From a virus, in the IMG/VR virus record IMGVR_UViG_3300031841_004259, positions 1-40,504 of that record: a stretch of 40,504 bases of DNA; one strand, written 5' to 3'. Made by a program: the position numbers and the translations under genes. The notes beneath the pieces were generated by a model. It had not been told where the DNA came from and searched no databases. It worked only from the letters and a program-made list of their open reading frames with translations. This document shows positions 22,827 to 30,549 of the stretch, piece by piece. Within the stretch, counting starts at the first letter, position 1, and each line of letters starts with the position of its first letter.

Positions 22827-24743
22827 TCACTCGTCAGTGCCACAACGCCGCCAGATGTGCTTGAACGAGCCATTGAGCTTCTTGCGGCTCTTGTAGTACC
22901 CGCATGCAGTCAGGATGCGGTTGATCCGCACTAGCTCCCGTTGCGTCTGGCGTTCGATCGGCACCTCCAGCACGTGAGTCAACAGATCACTGCTGATAAC
23001 GTATTCGGTGGACCGGTACACCAGGTGCGACGAGATCTTCTCCAACCACGGGTCCTCTGCATACAGACCACGGTTGCGGTCATTGTTGATCTGGGTCTCG
23101 GCTTCATCTAGGAACCACTGCGTGCCCTTGAAATACTCGCGCTTCGCACTAGCCCAGATCCGATCGCGCAGCTGTTCGATCTTCTCGCTATTGATACGCT
23201 CCTCGACATTGAAGATCACAAAACGGCGGTTGCCGGTCTCATCACTGAAGAAACCATCCTTTTTATTGGTGGTGCCGCATAGGACGAAAGAACGCGGCCG
23301 TTCCTTGTGACCCTTGCCGTATGCCTCACGCACAAGGTCGGTCTTGCGAGTGATGAAATTCTTGAGGCCTGCACTGTCGCGGTTCTTGATGCCACCATCT
23401 AGTTCGCCCCACTCGCAGATCCACCGCATATGCAGGCCGGTAATATCGTCTGCATCTTTATTGGTCTTGATAAAACCCTCATAGAACCAGGCTTCTGATG
23501 CGAGGGTGTTGTAAAAGCGCGTCTTGTGGAGGTGCTGGTCACCAGCCAATATGTGCACAAAGCCGCATGGGCAGCCAGGTTCATAAATGCGGGCCACGCA
23601 AAAGACCAACCACTTGCGCAATGCCGAATTATCGAATTCAACAGCATGCGTGCCCAGGAGCTCACCTGCGATATTCTGCCAGACGGCATCATCTAACGGG
23701 TCATTGCACGACTCCAGGTAGTCACGGATCGGGTGGTAGGGCCGCTCACGTGCACTAAGCAGCAGAGCATCCTGCGCGACATCCTTAGAGACATCGATAT
23801 GCGCAGCCTGAAAGCTGCCATAACTCAGCTTGGCATCAATCTCCGACATCGGCGCACCATCGATCTCGATAGCCTGCTTTAGGTCGTTCCAACGCAGCGC
23901 ATCATGGAGCATCGACGAGAGTACCTTCGACAGGTCAAGCAGTTTCAGACGGCTATAACCACCCTTTTCCGTCTTGTAATCACCAATCCGCTCATACCAC
24001 GGCGCGACAGGCAATTGTGGCGCTTCCCGTCGGATGGCAAGTTCTATGCGTTCTCGGTCTGCGCCATCTACCACCCAGTCGGCCACGTCATAGCCATCAG
24101 ACGGGTCATCCCATGCATCCGCGTTCGTGCCTTCCACCCAGAGCCATGACGATCCAGGGAAGGCATCTCCGAGCCGCTGCATAAGCTCGACACCAGGCCG
24201 GTCACGATCAGGACATAACACCAGGTCATTGTCCTGCAGCTTCGGCATGTCAGGCATGCCACACTTCCAGCTGCCGCTACCGTTTGGCACACTGGTGACC
24301 CACAGGCCCAGGGCACGCAACGCCTCGGCGCAGGTCTCGCCCTCGACTACGTAGACCGTCTTGCCTGAATCCGGCAGGCTCTCATACCACAGCGGCAACA
24401 GCGTGTCTACCTTGGTGCCCTTAGACCAGGTGACATCTTTAGGGCCAACGTTGTAGTCGGTGCGGTTGTGCTGATATGACCGGCCATTGGGTGCAAAATA
24501 CTTCCACGACCGGTACTTCACCGCAGTGCGTTCTTGATGCGGCTTGAAGGTCACACATTCAGCAGTCGGGTTGATCTTCACACATGCCCACTCACCAACC
24601 ACATCACCGGTCTTGAGCTGCGGGTGCTTCTGGAATGGGCTGGTCTTGGTGCCTATGCGGCAATACAGCAAGTCTCCGTCCGTCTTACAGCCGCTAGACG
24701 TGCGACCGCATATAGGACAAGGAGTTTTTGCAGATGAATACAT
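22827..24743 (-). CDS. Replicative primase-helicase: zinc finger, TOPRIM, VirE-type helicase
   Basis: 638 residues. Residues about 9-30 hold a zinc-binding cluster ('CPICGRTSSGCK' and 'LLYC'). About 130-230 is a TOPRIM-like domain ('VYVVEGETCAEAL', 'LVLCPDRDRPGVELM'). About 340-570 matches the virulence-associated E / superfamily-3-like ATPase ('RKWLVFCVARIYEPGCPCG', 'LCGTTNKKDGFFSDETGNRR'). The P-loop position reads GDQHLHKT (about 400-407), with His where a Gly is usual. It primes and unwinds DNA for replication. No archaeo-eukaryotic PrimPol domain is visible, unlike cyanophage S-2L. Confidence 0.85.
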   Translation of the reverse strand: MYSSAKTPCPICGRTSSGCKTDGDLLYCRIGTKTSPFQKHPQLKTGDVVGEWACVKINPTAECVTFKPHQERTAVKYRSWKYFAPNGRSYQHNRTDYNVGPKDVTWSKGTKVDTLLPLWYESLPDSGKTVYVVEGETCAEALRALGLWVTSVPNGSGSWKCGMPDMPKLQDNDLVLCPDRDRPGVELMQRLGDAFPGSSWLWVEGTNADAWDDPSDGYDVADWVVDGADRERIELAIRREAPQLPVAPWYERIGDYKTEKGGYSRLKLLDLSKVLSSMLHDALRWNDLKQAIEIDGAPMSEIDAKLSYGSFQAAHIDVSKDVAQDALLLSARERPYHPIRDYLESCNDPLDDAVWQNIAGELLGTHAVEFDNSALRKWLVFCVARIYEPGCPCGFVHILAGDQHLHKTRFYNTLASEAWFYEGFIKTNKDADDITGLHMRWICEWGELDGGIKNRDSAGLKNFITRKTDLVREAYGKGHKERPRSFVLCGTTNKKDGFFSDETGNRRFVIFNVEERINSEKIEQLRDRIWASAKREYFKGTQWFLDEAETQINNDRNRGLYAEDPWLEKISSHLVYRSTEYVISSDLLTHVLEVPIERQTQRELVRINRILTACGYYKSRKKLNGSFKHIWRRCGTDE

Positions 24744-24851
24744 CTGTTACAATTTGGGTGCTTGGGATTGTGGCTCTGCCCCCTGTGCTCTCGCCGGCAT
24801 GGGGGGCATTTCCATAGGCACGCTATCACATACCCAACGTAGCCGCAATAC

Positions 24852-25202
24852 CTAGGAAAGGCAGGTAATAGCCTCGTCTTCGGAGTGCACCACACTCGCG
24901 ATGCCGCCATGCTCTTCGAGACGGTCCAGCCAGTGCTGCTGATCATCTCGTGCCTTCTCGCCAGGCACTTTGATCTCCATGCCTACAAATACTGCCAGGT
25001 CTTGGCCCACCATGTCCTCGGTGATCTGGACCCGCTTGTATCCCACCAAATCAGGGCTACCAGGTGACAGACCAAACTGCACATACTTACCCCGATTATC
25101 TCGCAACGCACCAGTGTGGTTCCGATAGAGTGTCACGCCTTCGCAGTTAGCACTGACCGCTAAGCGGATCTCATTCTGAAGGCGTGTCTCTGGCTGGACC
25201 AT
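24852..25202 (-). CDS. VRR-NUC domain endonuclease
   Basis: 116 residues. 'QPETRLQNEIRLAVSA' holds the first conserved Glu, 'LSPGSPDLVGYK' the metal-binding Asp, 'FVGMEIKVPGEKARDDQQ' the E-x-K core, and the final helix ends 'EDEAITCLS'. These are the motifs of stand-alone VRR-NUC phage nucleases of the PD-(D/E)XK class. It is probably used in processing recombination or replication intermediates. The ATG overlaps the upstream stop (TAATG). A 108-base gap before the primase gene holds no convincing gene. Confidence 0.88.
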   Translation of the reverse strand: MVQPETRLQNEIRLAVSANCEGVTLYRNHTGALRDNRGKYVQFGLSPGSPDLVGYKRVQITEDMVGQDLAVFVGMEIKVPGEKARDDQQHWLDRLEEHGGIASVVHSEDEAITCLS

Positions 25203-25378
25203 TACTTCTTGATGTTGCGTGAATCAAAGACCGTGACATAGCGGCCACTCACCAATTTAACCGTGATACTCGTATTGTGCTTTTGTATCACAGTGGCCTT
25301 AGTCCATCCGGACACGCTCATGTAGACCTTGCACGCCTCGCCAGTGCGGACGTGCGACACATCAAATTTCAACCTCAT
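25202..25378 (-). CDS. Small beta-rich protein (58 aa)
   Basis: ATG 25378 overlaps the upstream stop (ATGA); the longer frame from 25417 is not needed. The product ('MRLKFDVSHVRTGEACKVYM', ending 'TVFDSRNIKK') looks like a small SH3- or KOW-like barrel. It is coupled to the VRR-NUC gene. No enzyme motif seen; function unknown. Confidence 0.6.
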   Translation of the reverse strand: MRLKFDVSHVRTGEACKVYMSVSGWTKATVIQKHNTSITVKLVSGRYVTVFDSRNIKK

Positions 25379-25527
25379 TTGAGGGCCTCGCAAGCAGCCT
25401 GGACGCCATATTGACAATCACGGCGTGTCATATCATCAAGGGTCGATGTCAGGACGAGCCAGCCGGTAACAGCCACAAAAAAATAGCCGAACACGACAGC
25501 CCAGTTGTCAGCAGCAGAGCTTTTCAT
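25375..25527 (-). CDS. 50-residue single-span membrane protein
   Basis: Start ATG 25527 and stop TGA 25377-25375 both overlap their neighbours (ATGA on each side). Residues about 8-28 form one membrane segment ('WAVVFGYFFVAVTGWLVLT'), followed by a short charged tail with two Cys residues. Double coupling is good evidence that it is translated. Its role is unknown. Confidence 0.6.
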   Translation of the reverse strand: MKSSAADNWAVVFGYFFVAVTGWLVLTSTLDDMTRRDCQYGVQAACEALK

Positions 25528-25778
25528 TTGATCAGCTCCAGGTAGCCGTGAGCCATTTCAGCTTGTGCGGCACCATGACGCACCACGTGCTCAGGCTGGC
25601 CGGATTTCTCGCAATACGCCAGATAAACGTCAAGCTGTGCAGCAAAAGCGACGGCATCAGTGCGACGCTCTTCGCGCTCTTCACCGATAAGCACCTGGAC
25701 ATCTTCGACGGCATCACGTGTGTGCTCCATCAGAAATGTCATCTGCTGGACGAGGCCGTATGGGGTGATCTGTGGCAT
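25524..25778 (-). CDS. Early protein of unknown function (84 aa)
   Basis: I place the start at ATG 25778 ('MPQITPYGLVQQMTFLME') because ATG 25799 lies inside the predicted 5' hairpin and because the sequence in front of 25778 matches the leader of the 21241 gene. The protein is helical and acidic, with 'DAVEDVQVLIGEEREERR'. It heads an operon of small genes, a VRR-NUC nuclease and the primase-helicase, driven by P4. Confidence 0.6.
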   Translation of the reverse strand: MPQITPYGLVQQMTFLMEHTRDAVEDVQVLIGEEREERRTDAVAFAAQLDVYLAYCEKSGQPEHVVRHGAAQAEMAHGYLELIK

Positions 25779-25844
25779 GATCGGAGGGAAAGAGCTCATT
25801 GCCCTTTATATGCGTATTATATCAAAGATAAAAAGCTGTGTCAA
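25779..25844 (-). promoter_or_regulatory. Sigma-70 promoter P4 with operator-like repeat and hairpin leader
   Basis: On the minus strand TTGACA (25844-25839), 17-base spacer, TATAAT (25821-25816). Downstream reads ACGCATATAAAGGGCAATGA, then GCTCTTT, which pairs with AAAGGGC around the AATGA loop, then a CT-rich run and GATC before ATG 25778. The element lies inside the end of the helicase gene. It is the only minus-strand copy of the P1-P3 design, and its operator repeat is weaker (four of six matches). Confidence 0.75.
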
Positions 25845-27110
25845 TTATTTCCATGTACGGTGGGTGCGACTACGTAGGACGTGATCCACCCACTTTGGAT
25901 GATACCCACGCTCAATGCGGATTCTTTCGAGATCCTCAATAGTGCGTGCCCGTCCGATATCACGGCGCATCTGCTTACGCTTCTGTTCTTTCTCCTGTAG
26001 TAGGATGTCGCGTTCCTCTGGAATCCGACTATCTAATGGGTGAGTGTATCCGCAAAATGGGCACATGCGCAAATGTGGTTTGTGTACTCCGAAGCATTGC
26101 GGGCAAACTCTTACCGGCACATTTGCAACCAATCCAGCCCGCTGTTTTAGCTGGCCTTTCAGCGACCACTGCCGGCTATCATCTGGCATACCGTGGCGTT
26201 CGCTATTTCCGGCTGCGTCGAGGATGACGGCATGCTGATCTGAAGGGCGCAACGCACGACCTACCTGCTGTAGGTATAAACCGAGAGACTGCGTAGGCCG
26301 CAGCAAGAGTACGCAATCGCAGGCCGGCACATCGAAGCCCTCGGAAATCAAATCGACACTGAGCAGTACCGTGATCTCGCCATCACGGAACTGGCGCACG
26401 GCCTCATCACGGCGGTCTTTACGCATCTTGCCATCGATCGTGGCGCATCTAATGCCTGCAGCTTTGAATTTGCGCTCCACTTCCTCCATATGAGCAACAC
26501 TTGCGCAGAAGCCAATTGTCTGGCGGCCACCAGCGAGCAGTAGCCAATTCTTTACAGCAGCGGCTACCACGCGTGTCTGTGATACAGCCTCAGATAATTG
26601 CTTGCGGTTGTAGTCACCGGCAGTGCGGCGCACACCTTTCAAATCGGCTGCACCAGGCGGGCAAAACAGCTTGTATTCAGACAGCCAGCCGTCATCGATC
26701 AGCTGTGCAGAGGTGGGGCCAACCACCATCTCATCAAAGACCACATCAAGACCACCGCCATCTAGCCGTTGCGGCGTGGCAGTGAATCCGAGGACCTTAG
26801 TACATTGCTGCAGTTTGTCTTTCCAGGTGCGTGCGCAGGCATGGTGCGCCTCATCGACGATCACTAGGTCCTCACCGTCAGGCTGCCACGACTGGATCGT
26901 GCAAACGCTCTCATCTGGCGTCTGATCTACAAGCTCACGACGGTGCACCAACACCTGCACACGGGCACCTTTGGCCCGCGCAGCATTGGCGATCTCACAG
27001 AAGATGCGGGTCTTGCCACCACCTGTTGGCAACACCGTCAATACCTTGTCATGCGACCGCATCGCCACCCTGGCACGGTGCAGGAGATCTAGCTGATAAG
27101 GACGCAGCAC
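25845..27110 (-). CDS. Superfamily 2 DEAD/DEAH-type helicase
   Basis: 421 residues. Motif I 'LPTGGGKT' (about 27-34), motif II 'VIVDEAHHA', motif III 'GFTATP', then C-terminal motifs 'SVDLISEGFDVPACD' and 'YLQQVGRALRP'. A C-terminal zinc-finger-like element ('CPQCFGVHK', 'CPFCGYTHP') follows. This is the RecQ/UvsW-like phage DNA helicase class (DUF-free SF2, also like RAD25-type). It probably remodels replication forks or recombination intermediates. Its transcript may start at the divergent promoter at 27178-27205. Confidence 0.9.
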   Translation of the reverse strand: MLRPYQLDLLHRARVAMRSHDKVLTVLPTGGGKTRIFCEIANAARAKGARVQVLVHRRELVDQTPDESVCTIQSWQPDGEDLVIVDEAHHACARTWKDKLQQCTKVLGFTATPQRLDGGGLDVVFDEMVVGPTSAQLIDDGWLSEYKLFCPPGAADLKGVRRTAGDYNRKQLSEAVSQTRVVAAAVKNWLLLAGGRQTIGFCASVAHMEEVERKFKAAGIRCATIDGKMRKDRRDEAVRQFRDGEITVLLSVDLISEGFDVPACDCVLLLRPTQSLGLYLQQVGRALRPSDQHAVILDAAGNSERHGMPDDSRQWSLKGQLKQRAGLVANVPVRVCPQCFGVHKPHLRMCPFCGYTHPLDSRIPEERDILLQEKEQKRKQMRRDIGRARTIEDLERIRIERGYHPKWVDHVLRSRTHRTWK

Positions 27111-27153
27111 TGGGGTGTCGCAACAGACTCACGATAACATCACTTGCAATAGA

Positions 27154-27205
27154 TTGACATGCCTTGATATAGATGGTATTATACCTCTGTCGTTTCTTCT
27201 AGCAA
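27154..27205. promoter_or_regulatory. Back-to-back promoters sharing a palindromic -10
   Basis: Plus strand: TTGACA (27154-27159), 17-base spacer, TATTAT (27177-27182), serving the exonuclease gene with a leader of about 15 bases and no Shine-Dalgarno sequence. Minus strand: TTGCTA (27205-27200), 16-base spacer, TATAAT (27183-27178), pointing to the helicase. The palindrome GGTATTATACC (27175-27185) covers both -10 boxes. Confidence 0.65.
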
Positions 27206-28026
27206 TGAACAGCAAACCATGGCCCATCGACATGACACATGATGAATATCACAGTCTGAGTGCTATCGGCCGATCTGCGCTAATCACCTTTGGGCAGAGT
27301 CCTGCGCACTTCTGGCATCAATTCCTGAATCCTCGGGCCCAGTCCAAAGCACCGACACCAGCAATGCTATTTGGTGCTGCATTCCATGCCTACGTGCTGG
27401 AACCTCTGGAATACAAGCTCAAATATGTCGAGGCACCTAGCGCGAGCAAGGTGTCCAAGGCATATCGCCAGGCCGAGGAAAAGGCCACCGCAGAGGGGCA
27501 GACTCTGCTGCCAATGGGCACAAATGCACAATGCCACCAACTTTCGATGGCACTGCACGACCACTTGATGGCCCACAAGATCCTATCCGCTAAAGGATTT
27601 AAAGAAGCTACCTACCTCGCGACGTGCCCTGAGACAGATCTTGAGGTGAAATGCAGAGCTGACTGCATCACAGATTCGGGTTGGGTGGTCGATCTAAAGA
27701 CCACACAGAACGCGTCACCTGATGCGTTTACCAAGACCATTGCCAACTACCAGTACCACGTGCAGGCTGGCTTTTATCTGGACGTGATCGAGTGGGCAAC
27801 AGGCACCAGGCCTAAAGGCTTCTTATTCATCTGCATTGAAAAAGAAGCGCCCAATGCAGTGTCTGTTATCCGTGCATCTGACAGCATGATCGAAGCCGGT
27901 TCACGCCGCGCACGTGATCTGCTGAATCAGATGGCCGATTGCTTCAAGACGTTTGGGCCAGATCGACCCTGGCCTGCATATTCCCACGACATCGTGGAAG
28001 TGAACCTACCAGCTTGGGCATCATGA
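27205..28026 (+). CDS. PD-(D/E)XK exonuclease (RecE / exonuclease VIII type)
   Basis: 273 residues from ATG 27205; the longer frame begins upstream of the promoter and is rejected. 'MTHDEYHSLSAIGRSALITF' followed by 'MLFGAAFHAYVLEP' is the usual start of exonuclease VIII-like proteins. The catalytic core is 'CRADCITDSGWVVDLKTTQ' with Asp and D-x-K, then 'YQYHVQAGFYLDVIE'. Coupled (ATGA) to an ERF-type annealing protein, it makes a two-component recombination pair like RecE/RecT or lambda Exo/Beta. Confidence 0.9.
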   Translation: MNSKPWPIDMTHDEYHSLSAIGRSALITFGQSPAHFWHQFLNPRAQSKAPTPAMLFGAAFHAYVLEPLEYKLKYVEAPSASKVSKAYRQAEEKATAEGQTLLPMGTNAQCHQLSMALHDHLMAHKILSAKGFKEATYLATCPETDLEVKCRADCITDSGWVVDLKTTQNASPDAFTKTIANYQYHVQAGFYLDVIEWATGTRPKGFLFICIEKEAPNAVSVIRASDSMIEAGSRRARDLLNQMADCFKTFGPDRPWPAYSHDIVEVNLPAWAS

Positions 28027-28439
28027 GCAAAATCGTGGAGGCACTACTGGCATTCCATAAGAATGTCGGCCCGATCCGGGAGCTATCACAAGCTCAATAC
28101 GGACAGTATGCAGATCTACAGACCGTTCTAGCAGCTGTGACACCGCACCTGCTAGAGCAGGATCTTGTGATTTCACAGACGTTTCGCGGCAGCAATCTCG
28201 TGACCCAATTGATGCACATTTCTGGTGAGCAGATCGAGTCCGAGTCACCGCTAATGGTAGACGAGCAACGCAAAGGCAATGTCTTGCATGCTTGGGGTGG
28301 TGCCGTGACTTATCAGCGCAGGTACGCTCTGCTAGCCATACTTAACTTGGCAGCAGGTTGCCCTGATGACGATGCCGATCATGGTGATCATAAAATGACA
28401 AAGCAATCATCGAAGATCTCGGATGACGACTTCCTTTGA
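28023..28439 (+). CDS. ERF-family single-strand annealing protein
   Basis: 138 residues from ATG 28023 (ATGA overlap). The signature is 'VLHAWGGAVTYQRRYALLAI' with 'LNLAAGCPDDDADHGD' right after, the core of ERF recombinases. It has an N-terminal 'VEALLAFHKNVGPI' and 'LQTVLAAVTPHLLEQDL'. It anneals single strands made by the upstream exonuclease. It is shorter than many ERF proteins, with only a short acidic end after the core. Confidence 0.88.
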   Translation: MSKIVEALLAFHKNVGPIRELSQAQYGQYADLQTVLAAVTPHLLEQDLVISQTFRGSNLVTQLMHISGEQIESESPLMVDEQRKGNVLHAWGGAVTYQRRYALLAILNLAAGCPDDDADHGDHKMTKQSSKISDDDFL

Positions 28440-28644
28440 ATTCGACCCTGAGCAGCACTTAACGCCTGCTCAGTTGGTCGCACGTTGGGAAGATACACCA
28501 TTTCCCGTATCTCTAGTCACCCTGGCCCGGTGGCGTCGCGTCGCACGCGGACCCAAACACATCAAGGCCGGCCACTCTAGCCGCATCTATTACCCGATCG
28601 CGGCGGTCGTGGCCTACGAATCAACCCTGTCTCCTAATTTCTGA
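28423..28644 (+). CDS. Small helix-turn-helix protein (excisionase/AlpA-like)
   Basis: 73 residues. 'LTPAQLVARWEDTPFPVSLV' then 'TLARWRRVARGPKHIKAG' and 'RIYYPIAAVVAYE' is the winged-helix layout of MerR/AlpA-type DNA-binding proteins, which usually begin with 'LTPxELAxxW'. It overlaps the ERF gene by 17 bases and shares a base with the next start. A regulatory or recombination-accessory role is likely; no integrase is present for it to partner. Confidence 0.7.
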   Translation: MTTSFEFDPEQHLTPAQLVARWEDTPFPVSLVTLARWRRVARGPKHIKAGHSSRIYYPIAAVVAYESTLSPNF

Positions 28645-28940
28645 TGCCCGCTATCAACAGCAGCTTGTTCAAGAACGAACGCAAAGAACGCGACAACCAG
28701 CCTGATTTCACTGGACCTGGTCAAATCACCAAAGCCGATTTTATGGCTATGTATGACCAGGTAATCGCCAATCAATACAACGAAGACGACGAAGGCCGCA
28801 TTAAAGTGCGCGTCGCAGGCTGGAAAAAACAGTCCAAATCAGGCAAGGCATATATCAGCCTGTCGCTCAGCATCGACGATTATGGCGTGGAAGTCAAGCC
28901 CGCAGCTGCACCGTCCTCCACAGAAGGTGATCTTTTCTGA
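28644..28940 (+). CDS. SSB-like / DUF736-like protein with acidic tip
   Basis: 98 residues, start coupled by TGATG. 'SSLFKNERKERDNQPDFTGP' followed by 'IKVRVAGWKKQSKSGKAYIS' is the short OB-like strand pattern of DUF736 proteins. The end 'STEGDLF' is an acidic tip with a final Phe, as in single-strand binding proteins that recruit partners. It follows the recombination genes, in keeping with single-strand binding. It lacks the length of classic SSB. Confidence 0.6.
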   Translation: MPAINSSLFKNERKERDNQPDFTGPGQITKADFMAMYDQVIANQYNEDDEGRIKVRVAGWKKQSKSGKAYISLSLSIDDYGVEVKPAAAPSSTEGDLF

Positions 28941-29212
28941 TGTCTGACGCCACACCCCAAGCATCCCACTCTCACTGGTCAAACCAAAAACTTGTCAGTG
29001 AAGTAACTAAGCAGATCCGTCGTGATTATGGCGGCATTCACGGCGCAAGACATCTTGAGCAGCGTGCAGTCGATTTCGGGTTCAGCCCATCTATTGCTCG
29101 CCGTGTAGCTCAATTTGCATACATCGTGGCAGGCGAAGCGACCGATGGCTCACGCCGTCGCGTGCGCTCTAAATTGACTGAAATTCTTGACCGACTTGAA
29201 GCCAATGCGTAA
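28940..29212 (+). CDS. Unknown protein upstream of purZ
   Basis: 90 residues, coupled (TGATG) to the SSB-like gene. Helical and basic: 'LVSEVTKQIRRDYGGIHGAR' and 'SPSIARRVAQFAYIVAG', ending 'KLTEILDRLEANA'. The middle could be a helix-turn-helix. Its stop overlaps the purZ start by eight bases, so it is co-expressed with the Z cluster. No family recognised. Confidence 0.6.
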   Translation: MSDATPQASHSHWSNQKLVSEVTKQIRRDYGGIHGARHLEQRAVDFGFSPSIARRVAQFAYIVAGEATDGSRRRVRSKLTEILDRLEANA

Positions 29213-30287
29213 ACGTCACCTCATCATCGACGCGCAGTACGGCTCGACCGGCAAGGGCCTATACGCAGGCTTTCTGGCGCAGCACATCCAGTGCGACACG
29301 ATCGCATATGCACCGTCACCCAATGCAGGCCATACCCTGGTCTGGGACGGCAGCACGTACATCCACAAGATGCTGCCTAGCGGTATCACGTCTCCGATGT
29401 TGCAACAGATCGTGCTCGGTCCTGGCAGCCTGATCGATCTAGACCGGCTGGCTGGCGAAATCGGCGACCTATATGAACGGTTGCCTGAATTCCGCAATGT
29501 GCACATCTATGTACATCGGCATGCGGCCTGTGTCTACGACAGGCACCGCGAGGCCGAATCAGAAGGCGGCACCGCACCAGGCTCCACCAGGCAAGGTGTC
29601 GGCGCAGCTCAGATTGAGCGCATCCGGCGCAATCCGGAGCAGCTCAACACCATCAGCCAGGCAGATCACCCGGTGATGCGGTTCATCATCCCGGTTGATA
29701 CGGCCAAGATGCAACAGATCTATGCCGAGTCAGCCTCGTTGCTGATCGAGAGCTGCCAAGGCTATAGTCTGTCGATGTATCACGGGCAATATCCGTACAC
29801 CACCTGTCGTGATGTGACGGCTTCGTCGATCATGTCAGATACGGGTGTGCCCATGGCGAATGGCAGCCCCACGGTGCACGGCACATTCCGCACTTTCCCG
29901 ATCCGTGTGGCCAACAGGCCCGAGGCCGGAGAATGGAGTGGCCCCAGCTACCACGATTCAGCGGAGATTTCATTTGAGTCGATCGGCCAGCAACAGGAAC
30001 TCACCACGGTGACTAAGCTGCCACGGCGCATCTTCACCTGGAGCCAGCAGCAAGCGATGGAAGCTTGCTACCAAAGCAATATTCAGGTCGGCTTCCTGAA
30101 CTTTGCGCAATATCCAGTCCAGTACAAGCACCTGGTTGACACCTGGGAACGACTCAATGAATGCACCAATGTCCAATACCTCGGATTCGGACCGTCTCTC
30201 GCAGACATCTACCGGGTCGGCGCACCGGCTATCGAGGCTGATCGAATCAAAGCGATCTACCAGCGATATCGAGGAGCTGCAGGCTGA
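29205..30287 (+). CDS. purZ: Succinoaminodeoxyadenylate synthetase (PurZ, PurA family)
   Basis: 360 residues from ATG 29205; an earlier start at 29187 would overlap more of the upstream gene. Family reaction: dGMP + aspartate + ATP or dATP gives 2-amino-succinyl-dAMP, which host PurB converts to dZMP. The P-loop reads GSTGKG (residues 13-18), where PurA has GDEGKG, so the catalytic Asp of PurA is Ser14; this replacement marks PurZ. 'NAGHTLV' (40-46), 'PGSTRQGVG' and 'YPYTTC' match other PurA/PurZ motifs. First gene of the Z cluster. Confidence 0.93.
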   Translation: MRKRHLIIDAQYGSTGKGLYAGFLAQHIQCDTIAYAPSPNAGHTLVWDGSTYIHKMLPSGITSPMLQQIVLGPGSLIDLDRLAGEIGDLYERLPEFRNVHIYVHRHAACVYDRHREAESEGGTAPGSTRQGVGAAQIERIRRNPEQLNTISQADHPVMRFIIPVDTAKMQQIYAESASLLIESCQGYSLSMYHGQYPYTTCRDVTASSIMSDTGVPMANGSPTVHGTFRTFPIRVANRPEAGEWSGPSYHDSAEISFESIGQQQELTTVTKLPRRIFTWSQQQAMEACYQSNIQVGFLNFAQYPVQYKHLVDTWERLNECTNVQYLGFGPSLADIYRVGAPAIEADRIKAIYQRYRGAAG

Positions 30288-30549
30288 CATCGCCAGCTGG
30301 GCCGATGCCGTCAATCCAGACCGTGACGCAATGTCCACCATTGCCAAACTGTTGGAAGAGATCGGCGAGCTGATCGCATCAGAACGCATGTCAGATCCGA
30401 TGGAGCTGGCAGATGTAGCGATATTGGTGCTCGACTTATTCCACCTACAGCAGGTGGATATGCACCAAGCCGTCATGCGCAAGATGACCAAAAACCGTGC
30501 ACGCCGCTGGAAACGTCAAGACAATGGGGCCCTTTCACATGTCCAATAG
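30169..30549 (+). CDS. mazZ: MazG-family nucleotide pyrophosphohydrolase (MazZ)
   Basis: Family reaction, by analogy with S-2L: dGTP (or GTP) to dGMP (or GMP) plus pyrophosphate, feeding PurZ. The metal-binding residues fit MazG: 'LLEEIGEL' gives Glu63, Glu64 and Glu67, and 'MELADVAILVLDL' gives Glu79 and Asp82 (numbering from ATG 30169). The start is uncertain: ATG 30169 overlaps purZ by 119 bases, ATG 30157 or TTG 30103 are alternatives, and no ATG, GTG or TTG occurs in frame from 30172 to 30330. The conserved domain seems to begin near 'SDIEELQADIASWADAV'. The end overlaps datZ by 11 bases. Confidence 0.88.
   Translation: MSNTSDSDRLSQTSTGSAHRLSRLIESKRSTSDIEELQADIASWADAVNPDRDAMSTIAKLLEEIGELIASERMSDPMELADVAILVLDLFHLQQVDMHQAVMRKMTKNRARRWKRQDNGALSHVQ

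Noticed and set aside
24747-24815. 22-codon minus-strand frame between the VRR-NUC and primase genes
   Set aside because: Very short, Pro/Gln-rich, with no clear ribosome-binding site; coupling to the primase start could be chance.
25779-25799. ATG 25799 as start of the 84-residue gene
   Set aside because: It is the 'AATGA' loop of the leader hairpin, shared with P2, where the real start is downstream.
28423-28644. Excisionase-like gene as evidence for lysogeny
   Set aside because: No integrase, attachment site or repressor was found, and small HTH proteins of this type occur in lytic phages.
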